Shown: positions 53,760 through 64,000 of the stretch, one piece after another | Position numbering within the stretch: position 1 is the first letter of the stretch | Layout: every line of letters starts with the position of its first letter | NCBI GenBank assembly: GCA_030278955.1 | Contig: JAOANR010000003.1 | Coordinates: forward strand, 34,986,054-35,050,053 | DNA from: Hygrophila difformis | Taxonomy: Eukaryota; Streptophyta; Magnoliopsida; Lamiales; Acanthaceae | Length of the DNA stretch: 64,000 nucleotides | Direction: 5' to 3' | The notes under the pieces: generated by a model | The model's input: the letters and a program-made list of their open reading frames with translations, nothing else | The model's database searches: none | What the model was told of the DNA's origin: nothing | Position numbers and translations under genes: made by a program

Positions 53760-56700
53760 CCCGCAGTGTACGGTCCAAGTAATAAACCGGTGAAACCGGG
53801 TCGAATCCTCAGGGAACAATGAATTGCTATAATTTATTAAATTCAAGTAGTGAATAAAATTAAAATGCGAATAGAATTGGGTTATCTAAATTCCTAAAAT
53901 TGCAATTAAAATTAAACAATAAAAAGTTCCAAATAATGAAGAAGAGAGATAATTAATTTATGCACTAGATGATGAATGGGGATCCCTAGATCTTTCAATT
54001 GTTGACAAATTTTGCAATTGCATATAAAAATCCAATTTTTAATTAATTAATATGCCTACTTAGAATTATCACAATTTAGAAACCTCTCGGTTTTAATGAC
54101 ATGCAATTCCTCCGGCTAGTGATTATCCTAAGTTTGGTTCTAACAATTTTGGCTCTTTTTCAAGTTACCAATTATTAGAATTAATTTGTTCAATTATTTT
54201 TGTTTAAGTATTTTTCAACCACTTAAACAATATAAAGCCCTAGTTCAGATCTCCTGTCGGCCTCACCAAACACCCATAAGAATTAAACAAATTAACATAT
54301 AATTAACGAAATTCATAAAACAAAAGCAAGAATCAACAATGTCAAGATCTAGGTTTCCCCAAACGATGGGATTAGCCTAGCATAATGTCACAAAAACGCA
54401 AAAGAATAATAAAAGAAAACATAGTCTGTAACACTAATGGTGAAGAAGTCCGATGTAGATCTCCACTGGATCGCCTTCAACTTGCTCTTCTCGTCTCCCA
54501 GATGAATGATGAAAAGATATGAATTCTGAGATTAATTGAATGTTTTTCGGAACCTTGAACTGACTTGGAGACGTTTTATTTATAGACTGGATAGTAGAAG
54601 ATATGAATCAGTCAGGAGATACACGAGATCACACTGAATCAGCCCAAGATTTGGGCTAACTTCGGAACACGCGCGGTCCTGGCGCGGTCCTCTCCAGACC
54701 GTGCACCTAGCGCACGGCGGTCCTCCGTCGTGCGCTCGGTTGCGCGGTCGATTCGTTGTGCGATCCTTCTTCCGTCTTCTGTTTTCCGAGTTTTTGAACT
54801 CCAATTGACTTCTTTTTGGTCCTTTTTTCCTTTGGCTTGCTAAAAACACCTAAAATCATGCAATCTCACCACAAAATTCATTAAAATGCATAAAGTCATG
54901 AATGAGATCACAATTAATCATTTTTACACAAAATCATTGTTTTTAGCAATTAATTCCACATTTTCCATAAATTAAGCCTTTAACTTATCACTTAATCACA
55001 AGGAAATACCGCACTCTGTGCAAGGTATCAACATCCTCACACTAAGTCTTGTCCGTCCCCGAACAAGGTAAAACTAAGACCGAGCAATGTCCAACACACA
55101 TAATAGCCACCAAAATGTCTGAAAGTCGAACTCCAACCAATCACAAACTGAAGCAGATGTCAAAACCAAATTCTCATTTGTCCCCTCAATACCAACACTC
55201 CCACTTAGCTCAACCCTCACCAAGGTCACACAAGGAAATATATATACGTGTATGAAGTGCTCTCATATATGATCAGGGTAAAAAAAAATCACTCAATACC
55301 AAGGCAATGCAAGTATCAGTATAAATTTGTAACACAATCACATAAACATCAACTTAGGATTTCTCATAAGGAATCAATAGGTCTTTAAAATGGTTGTAAC
55401 GGGGCTAGGGTCATGAGGTAGGAAAATATGGATAAAGTAGGCTAATAAAAATGGAACAAGTTCTTCAACTGCCAATACTCCTCCAAAAATAATCCCACAT
55501 ATCCAAATATGACAAATATAATGCCCCCTAACATCGCATCAAGAGCTCAACTCAATCCATAAAATGTAGTAGTATGTGCCCAACATAAATTGCTATTGTA
55601 TTTTTTCTCTCTTTTTTTCTTTTTTTCTTTTTTTTTTTGGTGGATTTACATAACTCTACAGTTTTATTTAGAGGAATCCCAATATCCAAATAGTGCAGAC
55701 GAAACTTCAACTCTTGTTGTTCTTGACTTAGAGCGTAAACTCTTTGTCAGCGGAACAACTGTGTAAGCTATATAAATCCACTTTTCTTCTTTTCTTTTCT
55801 TTTATTTTTTTTATTTTTTTTTATTTTTTTTCAACAATAGCAAAATGTAGGCACTATACTCTTCTCAAGAAAATTCCTTCCTATTCTTCCATCTCTTTCA
55901 AATAATTTTTCTTCTAAGGCTCCCCCAAAAATTACCACATGCCAAATGTACCACTAAAAAAAATACTTGTTCCACGGGTTAAAATTCTGAAGGCTTATAA
56001 AACTTGCGCGGCTAGTGAGAAAAATATAGTGGGTTATCAAAGAAACAGGCTAATAGGCTCAGAGGAGCTTCCCTAAAGATAAATTTGCGAAAGGTAGGAA
56101 GTGTTTAGGCCAAGAGCTTCTAGGTGCCTATATCATATTCCTCATCAAAATCCCAGTAGTAATCACATGCATTATAATCACAAATAAATAATTCTACAAG
56201 CATGCCTGGATCACACAATCAAGAAAAAGTAAGGCCAAAATTCTCACCCAAGGGCTTTTTGGTTGAACCTAATGGTTATGTAGCATGAGGGGACTCATTT
56301 AAACTCAATTAATCCATCTACTCTCATAAGTTTTCAGTCAAGTTCAACTCCTAGACAAAAATACAACTACTAGTGGTGACGTGCAGTGAGCAATGTATCA
56401 TGAACTTGGGGTATCCCCATCCTCACACTAAAGATTGGCATTGTCCTCAATGACTAAGCAAATAACCAAGGCACACATATCAATCACAGAATCCATCACA
56501 GTGATACTACATGACACTAATAAAAAGCAACATAACATGCATAGGGTCATAAGATAAGAGATCCAGAATAGAACATAATACAACCCCAACTAAAAGCATA
56601 CTCAAGAAACTACGCCTAAAAACTCCACATAACAATAAATTCCACATCCTAGATATAGACTCCAAATAAAAATAAAAGTAAAACTAAAAATAAAAATAAA

Positions 56701-58516
56701 AATAAACTAAAAAAAGAAAAATAAAAAGAAAAAAAACCGTAGTATCACTGATCCGGTGGTGGAAAATGTGGTGGAAAATGGCCACGCATGTACTCGTCCA
56801 TACCGCGCATGTAGGCATGCATCTCATCCATGCGGGTGTCCAGTCGCGTGAACCGAGCGTCCATGTCCACGCGCATGCCCTGCATCATGTGCATCATAGC
56901 GGCCATATCCTGTCCATGTGGAGCCGGTGGATCAACTGCGGGAGGAGGTGGTGGTGGAGCCGACTGTGGAATCACAATGATCAATCCATCATCCTCTGGC
57001 TCCGGCTGAAGCACAGCCGGAGGTGCGCCATGTCGCAACGCGGTCCGTCTCGCAGCGTATCCCGCTATCTGATAGTGCGCTCCGGGATCCAACAGGTAAC
57101 GATCCCCAGAAGCATCAATCCCACGGGCTAAACAGATGTCACGAATGAGATGCACATGGGTGATCTGGCGAGACTGTCAACCTCGAGAAAGCTCCCGCAA
57201 ATTGGCCTCTACAAAGGCCCCTAAATTCACTCTACCGCCTCGGGCGATAAAGTGAATGATGTCGTAAATCCAATGCACTAATATGTGAGACCTAGTAATC
57301 GGATGGACACGTCCTAGCCATAAATGTGCTAGAACACGCCATACCGAATCCATGGTCCTCAGGCGCAACTCATGCTGACGCTCCAACTCCGGTGCTCGGT
57401 CAGTGCATAGAGCTCGAAAATCAGGGAGTGGTCCTCTCTGCTCATATGGAAACTCGGTCACCCCCTCATCGGGCATACCATAATGAGCATTAATTGCTCT
57501 AGCACTAAAATCAACCCAGCGACTGCGCACTCGAACTCGGGATAAATCTGTGTCCTCGCCCACACCTCCGATGTTGGCTATGACCTCCATGGCTAGATAT
57601 CCTGAAGCCCGACCCGAAGGCTGAACTGCAAATCTAGTCCACCCCAAGTGGTCTAGCAAGGGCCTCGCTCTATCATCATTAAGTTGTGCCTGAAGGAAGC
57701 CTCTCTCCGAAATATACGCCCTGTTGACTCTCAACTCATCATAATAGAAGTCCTGGGACGATGCAGAAGCAAATCTCCGTCTAACCCACTCGTCTGGCCT
57801 GTCCTCCTCGGGAAGATTGGGAAGCCTAGAGACAGGAGGTGCCTCCTCCTCAGAGTCAGACTCCACCTCAGGAGGTATCACAGCTGCTGGGGCACTAGGA
57901 CCGGCCTCGTGATCATGAGTGGCTCGTCTCTTGCGCCCAGACGGGCACATGAGGGATGCTAAGACGAGTAACACGTATAGAATCATCCTGCAAAATACCC
58001 AATATCAAATAAAGAACGACAATCCTCACACTAGGGATAAAGCAGGGAATAAGAAACAGAAAACCACCAAATCCTAGGCTTCCAAAACATATAATCGAAT
58101 AAACTCAAGCCTAATCATCCATCAAGACAAAATTCAAGGCAATCCAAAGCAATAATCATATGAAAACAAACATGGAACTCATTGTGGCATTTCATCGAAC
58201 ATGTTATGTGCACTTTTAGGCCTAATTTCAAATTTAATTGTAAACTCATGAATAATTGCCCAAAAATTGAAACAATCACCCAATCATCAATAAATAATCA
58301 CAACGTAGCATCACCAAACAATATTCTACTCAAATCCAAGCCTACATTGTCAATTAAATTCGAAATATTCATGTTCTTCACAAATTTTCAAAAATCCAAC
58401 ATTTGATCTCCAAGAACATGCAAACAAGATGCACCAACATGTTTAAAATCATCAAACAAGTATTCTAATACCACAATTAAAACATTAATCGCACACAATT
58501 AGGCATAGAAAGCAAA
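53760..58516 (-). mobile_element. Region F: unassigned retroelement sequence with transposon-protein pseudogene
   Basis: Begins near ACACAACCCGCAGTGTACGG and GGGTCGAATCCTCAGGGAAC, words that I associate with plant Ty3/gypsy elements of other lineages. Contains a GC-rich GCGCGGTCC stretch (54668-54760), T-rich tracts (55597-55640, 55790-55830), the words CATCCTCACACTAA at 55030 and 56418, and the pseudogene 56745-57986. Cut at 58516 by element A4. LTR ends and lineage not determined. Apart from the pseudogene, 53760-56740 has no gene that I can support. Confidence 0.5.
56745..57986 (-). pseudogene. Diverged plant transposon-protein gene in region F, one premature stop
   Basis: Start ATG 57986 follows an acceptor TTTTGCAG|G, as in the A copies. 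The frame runs 1242 nt to 56745 with one internal TGA (57179-57177). The frame continues unchanged after it, and the A copies have an Arg there, so CGA-to-TGA is likely. N-terminus MILYVLLVLASLMCPSGRKR keeps the hydrophobic-then-basic pattern. The domain (YLAMEVIANIGGVGEDTDLS, DFSARAINAHYGMPDEG, FIARGGRVNLGAFVEANLRE, ITHVHLI) is clearly homologous to A1/A2 but distant. A Pro-rich linker and a shorter coiled-coil tail end in PPPDQ. Conservation of this plan implies long constraint on the family. A4 has inserted in its intron. Confidence 0.8.
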
Positions 58517-60381
58517 TGTAACACCCGAGGAAAAACAAATTAAAATTGTTTTGAACTACGTCATGACTTGATCCCTTCACAGGGTACGTAGGCAGCTTGG
58601 AACTAATTTCTAAGTTCAGTCACGAAATAAATCACGAAATAGATCACAAGGACGATAGGAGGAGTTGGAACCAATTTAGACTAGGCTAATTAGGACACGG
58701 AAATGTTGCGAGCGATAAGCCGGACTCGTAACAAGTTTAAGGAAAAGATTCCGAACCGGAGACGACCCAAGGAATCGAGCTAACACGTAGAAAACCGATA
58801 GGGGAAAGCAAGGAAAGACCCGACAGAACACGCGGACCGCCGAACCGACCGGTCCGGCCGGCCCGCGCCCTCCGCGCGCCGCCGCGCGGCCACCGCGCGG
58901 ACGGAGGTGTCGCGACTCCAGGGCAGTCCACGCATGCTCCGCGCGGACAATGGCCTATGTGCGCGTCACCAGCGCGCCAGAGGTGCAGGAGGTGTAAACT
59001 TTCCTTCTATGGCGATTTTCTTGCCAAAAATCCGACCTCAATCGGTGGCAAGTCGATCACAATAATGGGGAAGGGCATAAGATCAGATTTGGGCGCCCCC
59101 TCCCCATAATTCTTAGAAAACCTAACCCTAAACACCTCCAATATTCCTCTCCAAGTCAAGACCTCTCCGAACTCACTTTCCGGCGAGTAATCCGGCGACG
59201 GCAAGGCAAAAGGAACCAAGCCCTGCCCTCTAGACTCTTGGTAAGCTATTGTACAAAGTTTTAATTCGTCCATATATCTCAGAAACTCATATTCTAACCC
59301 TTTTCCCTTACCACGATTTCCCGTCGGAAAACGAACAAAAAGCGATCGGAGAAGTTGGCCGTTTGTCGTGACCCTAGGACGTCCGGAAACCCAATCCAGC
59401 AACCCTATTCTCTAACTAAGTAAGTTAAAACCTTACTCACAAATTTTCATGGTTGTTTGTTGTTTAAAACTCGAGATATAGGCTTGTAACAAAAATCGGT
59501 TTTCAAAAACCCTATTTTCGTCCAATTTCAAAGACTCGCCTAAAACTCAACCTTCGGGAATTCAAACCGAAAACGTTTCAACATAAAAGTTGTTCCTAAC
59601 ACCTTTATCTATCTTGTGTCCAAATTTCAGCCATTGACATTAAGTTTTGCTATCCCAAATCACGCCGTAAACTTTCTGTGACAACCCGAACGTTTTTAAA
59701 CTGTGACAGTTTTCCATATTCGATTTGATGCATGATTTTCACCCATTTTTCGAATGATTCAACTTTGCATTCCTTAACAAAAGTTGTAGATAATTGTGTC
59801 TAGATTATGCATATAAAATTTCACGGATTTTGGTGTTCATTTGATGTGTCAATCGGTCGAATTTTCAGAACTGCTTTAAAACTGTTTCGAAGGCCGTGAG
59901 TATGCAGTGAGTTGTGGTCGATTTTTGAGTACAAAGAATTCATTATTTCCAAATTCTTAAAACATGAAAGTTGTTCCTTAACGTGTTTTGTAGTTACTGT
60001 AAAAATTTCGCATCGATTGGTTTTGAAATGAATTTTTACTCGGCGTTGCACGAACCTGTGACGGAACCAGTTTTTAAGACAGAAATTATTCTTTGCAATG
60101 AACTCGAATTTCGACTCACTTCGAAACCTTATTTCCACAAACTTAAAACATGAAAGTTGTTCGTGTGTGTGTTTTTGAACTACTGTGAAAATTTCAGAAT
60201 TTTTGGTGTAAAGACGAATTTTTAATTAAGAAAGGCGTAAACTGCCTCGAATAGGATTTTTCGAACTTGAGAAAACTCGAACTATGAAAACGCGATATCG
60301 ATCATTTGATAACATTGAAATACGAACTTTTGAAAAATCCCGTTCATAGGCTTAGCCGATCTTCATGCTATCATTATCTTT

Positions 60382-60600
60382 GAGACTGCCTCGTTAGTGG
60401 TCTCCTTACTATCTGAGATTGCCTCGTTAGTGATCTCGCGCGCTGTATTTTTGGATCGCCTCGTTAGTGGTCCTACTATCTTTTTGGATCGCCTCGTTAG
60501 TGGTCCTACTATCTTTTTGAGACTGCCTCGTTAGTGGTCTCCCATTGTTTGGACTGCCTCGTTAGTGGTCCTATGTTGAGATTGCCTTGTTAGTGATCTC
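60382..60600 (+). repeat. Hairpin array in A4 LTR
   Basis: Seven units stem-GCCTCGTTAGTG-stem; stems GAGAC/GTCTC, GAGAT/ATCTC, GGATC/GGTCC (twice, with a G-U pair), GAGAC/GTCTC, GGAC/GTCC, GAGAT/ATCTC. This is the sense-strand view of the arrays in A1-A3. Confidence 0.88.
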
Positions 60601-60876
60601 CCGGTATGGTGTCCTCTTCTTAGTCTACGGGATAAAATGTAAAAGACTTGTGTGAGTGTTCCATTATGCTTAAATCGTATTTATCATGTTTTTAAATTAT
60701 GTATTTAAAATTATGCATCTTAAATTATGCTTTTAATTACGCTTTTAAAATTATGTCATTCAATCATGTTTTCCGCTGCAAATGAATTATGTATTTTAAA
60801 TTTACGTATGGTAAGCGAAATCTTTAGTTTAAACACATGTTACCCCTTTTATTTGTTAGTTAGGGATTAACTTACT

Positions 60877-60894
60877 CAGTATATTTTTATACTG
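60877..60894 (+). other. CAG...CTG hairpin in LTR (A4)
   Basis: CAGTATA-TTTT-TATACTG, a perfect 7-bp stem after ACTTACT and ~40 bp before a TTTCTTTTTCCTACAG tract. Counterparts: CAGCAA/TTGCTG (32015-32029), CAGCGA/TCGCTG (53298-53315), CAGCACAAC/GTTGTGCTG (10150-10172, minus sense). Confidence 0.75.
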
Positions 60895-61268
60895 ACAACC
60901 GTTGTCATTTCTTTTTCCTACAGAGTATGTCGAGTGACGCATGCACGCGCATTTGGGGGGACATATTTGTGAACGTTTTTATTTACTGCATCATACTACT
61001 GTTTTTACCGGGTCTGTTAAACCCGATGTTTTGGCCGTGTTGGCCGTGATTACTTTTCCGCTGCATTTACCTTATCCATGCATGATGATTTTTACTACCG
61101 TACTTGATTAAAGTATTAATAACTTCCGGATTCATTGTTGAATGTTTTTAAAACTTTGCATACCCATAAGCCTTGCACCTCCTTAGCGAGCTCGGGAATC
61201 CGTGTCTTGCTAGGGAGATGCGGCGGTGACACCTCGGCCTGGGTTACCAAATCCGGGGTGTTACAAGT

Positions 61269-61280
61269 TGGTATCAGAGA
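61269..61280 (+). other. Primer binding site, A4
   Basis: TGGTATCAGAGA three bases after the LTR; one mismatch (last base) to the TGGTATCAGAGC of A1, A2 and B3. Confidence 0.88.
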
Positions 61281-61616
61281 CCGGAAAATTTTTAAAGCTA
61301 CTACTATTATTTTAAACCATTATTTTTAAAACCCAAGTATTATTTCTTTTAAATTATTTATTTTGACTACTAGTATTATTTTTAGCCCCAAAAGCTTATT
61401 TTCCTTTTTACATAGCCCAAAATCTTAGCCAAAGAAATATTAAATTTTGGCCCACTATAGAGGCCCAACCTTTAGCAATTTATTTTAGACATACGAATCA
61501 ATTAAGTTTTAAAGGGGAAGGGGCTCACATCTGCATGTTGCATATAGATCTTATTCCTGCACATCCTGACCATGCGTAAAACACACTCTAACTTTAACCT
61601 ACCGTGTCAACACTAG
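61281..61616 (+). other. A4 leader
   Basis: 336 bp without an ORF; similar to the A1 leader, including GGCCCAACCTTTAGCAATTTAT and the TAG|ATGG at the start of the next ORF. Confidence 0.6.
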
Positions 61617-62171
61617 ATGGCTGCTTCGAACGCAAACATGATCAACCTATTAATGAGGTTGATCGAAGCCTACATCGGAACCCCTCAAAACGTGAACAAC
61701 TTCAGGCTAAGAGTAGAACAAATGGAGGCCAACCTAGGTCACCTGGCTAACCTAGGGGGAGCGGGGCACCAAGACCTGACCCAACTCCAAACCCAAATCA
61801 ACGAACTCCAGGCCCACGAGACTGAGCTTCGGGCCCAACTGGACGACATAGAGACCGAAGCAGGGGTCCTGGGATATCAACTGCTTCACTGGAAGGATGA
61901 CTTGCCCCCACACGCCCCCTTGGCCCAGGAGCTCCTCCCGCAGCTAGCCCCGTTGCTGACCCTGTCGCCAACCCGACAGCCGCACCGACTCCAGTTGCCA
62001 CCATCGATCCTGTTCCTACCACTGGACCCGCTTGGCCAGCAAGCCCGGTGTTCCATGGGAACCTTGGCACGGGCACCATCGAGGACGCAAGTGATGAGGA
62101 CGACCCCATGGAGTATCCGACTACCTACCCTTCCCAGGCTTAGGGGATTATCGACGCATTATTCCTATTGA
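61617..62171 (+). CDS. Small coiled-coil protein between primer site and gag (A4), probably frame-shifted
   Basis: The 184-residue frame starts MAASNANMINLLMRLIEAYI and has the family coiled coil (HLANLGGAGHQDLTQLQTQI..LQ.HE..L) to about residue 98. After the C-run at 61905-61909 this frame becomes an arbitrary Pro/Arg/Leu sequence. The neighbouring frame instead gives a Pro/Ala/Val/Thr linker and the expected acidic tail (SDEDDP, ending at TAG 62140-62142). A one-base loss in the C-run is the simplest explanation, so the annotated C-terminus is probably not native. As in A1, A2 and B3, it lies between primer site and gag position. Function unknown. Confidence 0.6.
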   Translation: MAASNANMINLLMRLIEAYIGTPQNVNNFRLRVEQMEANLGHLANLGGAGHQDLTQLQTQINELQAHETELRAQLDDIETEAGVLGYQLLHWKDDLPPHAPLAQELLPQLAPLLTLSPTRQPHRLQLPPSILFLPLDPLGQQARCSMGTLARAPSRTQVMRTTPWSIRLPTLPRLRGLSTHYSY

Positions 62172-62517
62172 TCTCTTCCCTAATTTCCCGAACTATTTTC
62201 AGGATCTTTGCTACTTGTCGCTTGTACCGAAACAAAAACTTCTACTGGGCAATAAAGTCACAAACGCTTATTTTATACACCATCTTTATATCTTATCAAA
62301 GCGCCGACAGACAAACAACGCATCTATTTCTGCATAACAAATCGACAAGTACCTCGAACCCTAAAAAAAAAAAAAAAAAAAAAAAACCCTAAACGACTGA
62401 AGGAATACATGCAAATACTAACCAACTCCTGATAAGCACCATTCAATTCAGCAAAACACTCTTTCCCACACTTTATCGAATCTCCTTGAACTTTACACCT
62501 TCCTTGGTTGTAACAGG
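62172..62517 (+). other. A4 spacer between coiled-coil ORF and gag
   Basis: 346 bp with a 24-base A-run (62363-62386) set between CGAACCCT and ACCCTAAACG. No ORF or splice site that I can defend. How gag is translated downstream of the coiled-coil ORF (splicing, re-initiation or internal entry) is unclear. Confidence 0.55.
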
Positions 62518-64000
62518 ATGGCACCCCGAGGACGACCAAGGACCTTCCCTGCCACCCCCAACACCCATGGCACGCCGGGACAACCTAATGAGCAGGCACC
62601 TAACGCGGAGGTGCCAAACCCGGCAGGACCGATGCCCAACCCTGCGGAAGGGCGAATGAGGAATATGGAAGAATTACTAATCGCACTGGGTAATGCTTAC
62701 GTTAACCAGGGTGGAGCTGCCGCGGCGCCACCACCGGAAGCGAGGATCAACTACTTGGCTGCGGTGAACCCCTACCGGCCTCCTTATTACGTCGGGGAGG
62801 AAGACCCCGCTAAGCTGGAAGAATGGTTGAGAACCTTCGACAAACTGCTGAAGGCGGTAAGATGCCCGGAGGGGGAGAAGGTCCACGTGGCCTCATACTA
62901 TCTGGGTGGCGAGGCCGACGACTGGTGGCAGGCTACCCAGGGGAAGCTGGCAGAGGATGATGAACCTTACTCGTGGAACGAGTTCATGGAGTTACTCCGG
63001 GAGCGCTTCTACCCAATGAGTACTAAGGCGGCACTGTACGAGGAATTCTCATCCCTGAAGCAAGGAGATAAATCTGTTCAAGAATACTATACACGGTTTA
63101 AGGAGTTGGTGAGATTTGCGCCCAGGATGGTACCCACGGAGGGGGAGAAGGCGCAAAAGTTCGAAATGGGATTGAACTTGTCAATTCGGGAGGTGATCAC
63201 TGGAGTTAACTACCCGGACCTGCAATCTGTCTACGATCGGGCAGTACCAGTAGCACGAGTGCAACAGCTAAAGAGGAAGGCTGTTGGGGAATCTAGCCGA
63301 GGGGCGCAAGGACCAGACAAGAGGAACAGGGATAACAGGACGGGCAACACTATTGGCGGGGACAACTTTCGGCGAGGTCCGAACGGGAATGCTCAGAACA
63401 ACAATGGTCGAAATGTTAACCAAGGAGGACGAGTGCCGCCGTGCTCAAGGTGTGGCCGGCCGCACCTGGTGAGGAGATGTCCTCAGGTGGGCGAGTGCTT
63501 CCGGTGCGGCCGAATTGGCCATCGGAGGGAGGAATGTCGAACCCGACTCGAGAATATCACAAAGAGAGAAGATTTGGTCATTGGACCTAACGAGCCGTTC
63601 AACCAGGGAGGTAGAAACGGCAACAATCAAGGATATCGGCCTCCTCTGAATCCGAACCAACGCCCTCCGAACCAGCAGCAAAACGCAAATCCAAATCAAA
63701 ACCAGCCAGCCAATCAAGGGAGGCCGATGGGGAGGTTGAACGTGATCAACCAGGCTGACATACCCGCGCAGGGTGACGTGATGGCAGGTACTTTCCATGT
63801 CCTAAGTACTCCACTTAGAGTCATATTTGATTCCGGAGCCAGTTGTTCGATTGTATCTTCGAGAGTCGTAACTGAACTAGATCTACCTAAGTGCGAGATG
63901 ATTAGCTTAGGCATCCAACTGCCCTCTGGAGAAGTAATAGCATGCTCTAAACGCTACAATGGAATACCTATAGTAATAAAGAACGTAGAGTTTTTCGCAA
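62518..64000 (+). CDS. Gag and start of protease (A4), open at the window edge
   Basis: Uninterrupted from ATG 62518 to the edge (over 494 codons). N-terminus MAPRGRPRT, then a Retrotrans_gag domain (about 80-210) with PYYVGEEDPAKLEEWL, ASYYLGGEADDWW, FYPMSTKAALYEEF and YYTRFKELV. Then a basic Asn/Gly/Arg-rich stretch and two zinc knuckles: a shortened CX2CX3HX4C from Cys 309 and a canonical CX2CX4HX4C from Cys 327. A Gln/Asn/Pro-rich linker follows, then an aspartic protease starting near 425 with catalytic FDSGAS at 437-442. Gag builds the particle and binds RNA; the protease processes the polyprotein. Gag and protease are in one frame, as in many plant chromoviruses. No damage seen. Clade assignment (Tekay-like) is inferred from the chromodomain of its A-type relatives. 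Confidence 0.92.
   Translation, partial: MAPRGRPRTFPATPNTHGTPGQPNEQAPNAEVPNPAGPMPNPAEGRMRNMEELLIALGNAYVNQGGAAAAPPPEARINYLAAVNPYRPPYYVGEEDPAKLEEWLRTFDKLLKAVRCPEGEKVHVASYYLGGEADDWWQATQGKLAEDDEPYSWNEFMELLRERFYPMSTKAALYEEFSSLKQGDKSVQEYYTRFKELVRFAPRMVPTEGEKAQKFEMGLNLSIREVITGVNYPDLQSVYDRAVPVARVQQLKRKAVGESSRGAQGPDKRNRDNRTGNTIGGDNFRRGPNGNAQNNNGRNVNQGGRVPPCSRCGRPHLVRRCPQVGECFRCGRIGHRREECRTRLENITKREDLVIGPNEPFNQGGRNGNNQGYRPPLNPNQRPPNQQQNANPNQNQPANQGRPMGRLNVINQADIPAQGDVMAGTFHVLSTPLRVIFDSGASCSIVSSRVVTELDLPKCEMISLGIQLPSGEVIACSKRYNGIPIVIKNVEFFA

Larger units (their letters stand above)
58517..61265 (+). repeat. A4 5' LTR (A-type, full length)
   Basis: 2749 bp, TGTAACACCCGAGG to CCGGGGTGTTACA. Features in order: CTACGTACCCTGTGAAGGG hairpin (inverted, 58568-58596), GC-rich inverted repeats (58840-58985), four ~190-bp monomers (AAGTTGT at 59587, 59781, 59968, 60154), hairpin array (60382-60600), CAGTATA/TATACTG hairpin (60877-60894), a pyrimidine tract ending CCTACAG, and a terminal hairpin with one G-U pair (about 61184-61213). 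No gene. Confidence 0.92.
58517..64000 (+). mobile_element. Element A4: 5' part of a gag-bearing A-type chromovirus-like element
   Basis: Full LTR (58517-61265), primer site, leader, coiled-coil ORF, gag and start of protease, running off the window. LTR and leader are homologous to those of A1/A2, so it is a candidate autonomous relative. It lies in the intron of the region-F pseudogene. The left flank predicts that GCAAA will follow its 3' LTR. Reverse transcriptase and integrase lie outside the window and were not seen. Confidence 0.85.

Noticed and set aside
53795..53820. tRNA-like GGGTCGAATCC
   Set aside because: Resembles a T-arm, but I find no acceptor, D or anticodon arms around it. 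It belongs to a retroelement leader-like repeat.

Overview
The window is repeat-dense nuclear DNA from a flowering plant. The evidence is plant-type Ty3/gypsy chromovirus sequence (initiator-Met tRNA primer sites and an integrase-end chromodomain), a plant L1-type LINE, a Stowaway MITE, a 'putative plant transposon protein' gene family with plant introns, and short TTTAGGG runs. I see no rRNA or tRNA gene and no convincing single-copy host gene. Species and chromosome position cannot be told from the sequence. Nearly every base can be assigned to nested transposable elements.

Layout. 1-1719: end of a B-type LTR (+). 1720-8823: element A1 (-). 8824-9254: 3' end of another LTR element (+). A second B-type LTR (+) starts at 9255 and ends at 32409. 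It is split by a solo LTR 'C' (9712-23755, duplication ATTAC), which is itself split by the complete element A2 (12705-22757, duplication GGCGC). It is split again by a LINE (24367-30609, duplication TTTTGGGAG), which carries a Stowaway MITE and an LTR-D fragment. 32410-36413: 5' end of a B-type element (-) with primer site, coiled-coil ORF and start of gag. 36414 onward: 3' end and LTR of element E (+), interrupted at 40071 by solo LTR D (40072-51933), which holds element A3 (43045-49622, duplication TTATG). E resumes at about 51939. 53760-58516: an unassigned retroelement region (F) with a diverged transposon-protein pseudogene. 58517-64000: 5' part of element A4 (+), with full LTR, primer site, coiled-coil ORF, gag and the start of protease.

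Main point. A1, A2 and A3 share one non-standard plan. Between two chromovirus LTRs, the gag-protease-RT region is absent. In its place is a gene on the opposite strand with its own 5' UTR, a ~620-bp intron and a 444-aa product (hydrophobic N-terminus, basic and acidic stretches, transposon-protein domain, Pro-rich linker, C-terminal coiled coil). A short coiled-coil ORF (next to the primer site) and the integrase chromodomain end (next to the polypurine tract) remain. A2 is structurally complete, has about ten differences between its LTRs by eye, and carries intact ORFs. A4, with related LTRs and a real gag, is a plausible autonomous relative. These look like non-autonomous chromovirus derivatives carrying an antisense gene.

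Second point. The LTRs are full of RNA-like hairpins whose stems change in a compensatory way between copies and families: tandem hairpin arrays, a CAG...CTG hairpin, a hairpin near the LTR end, and one just before the polypurine tract. They also hold four diverged ~190-bp monomers. All domain names are from recognition by eye; no search was run.
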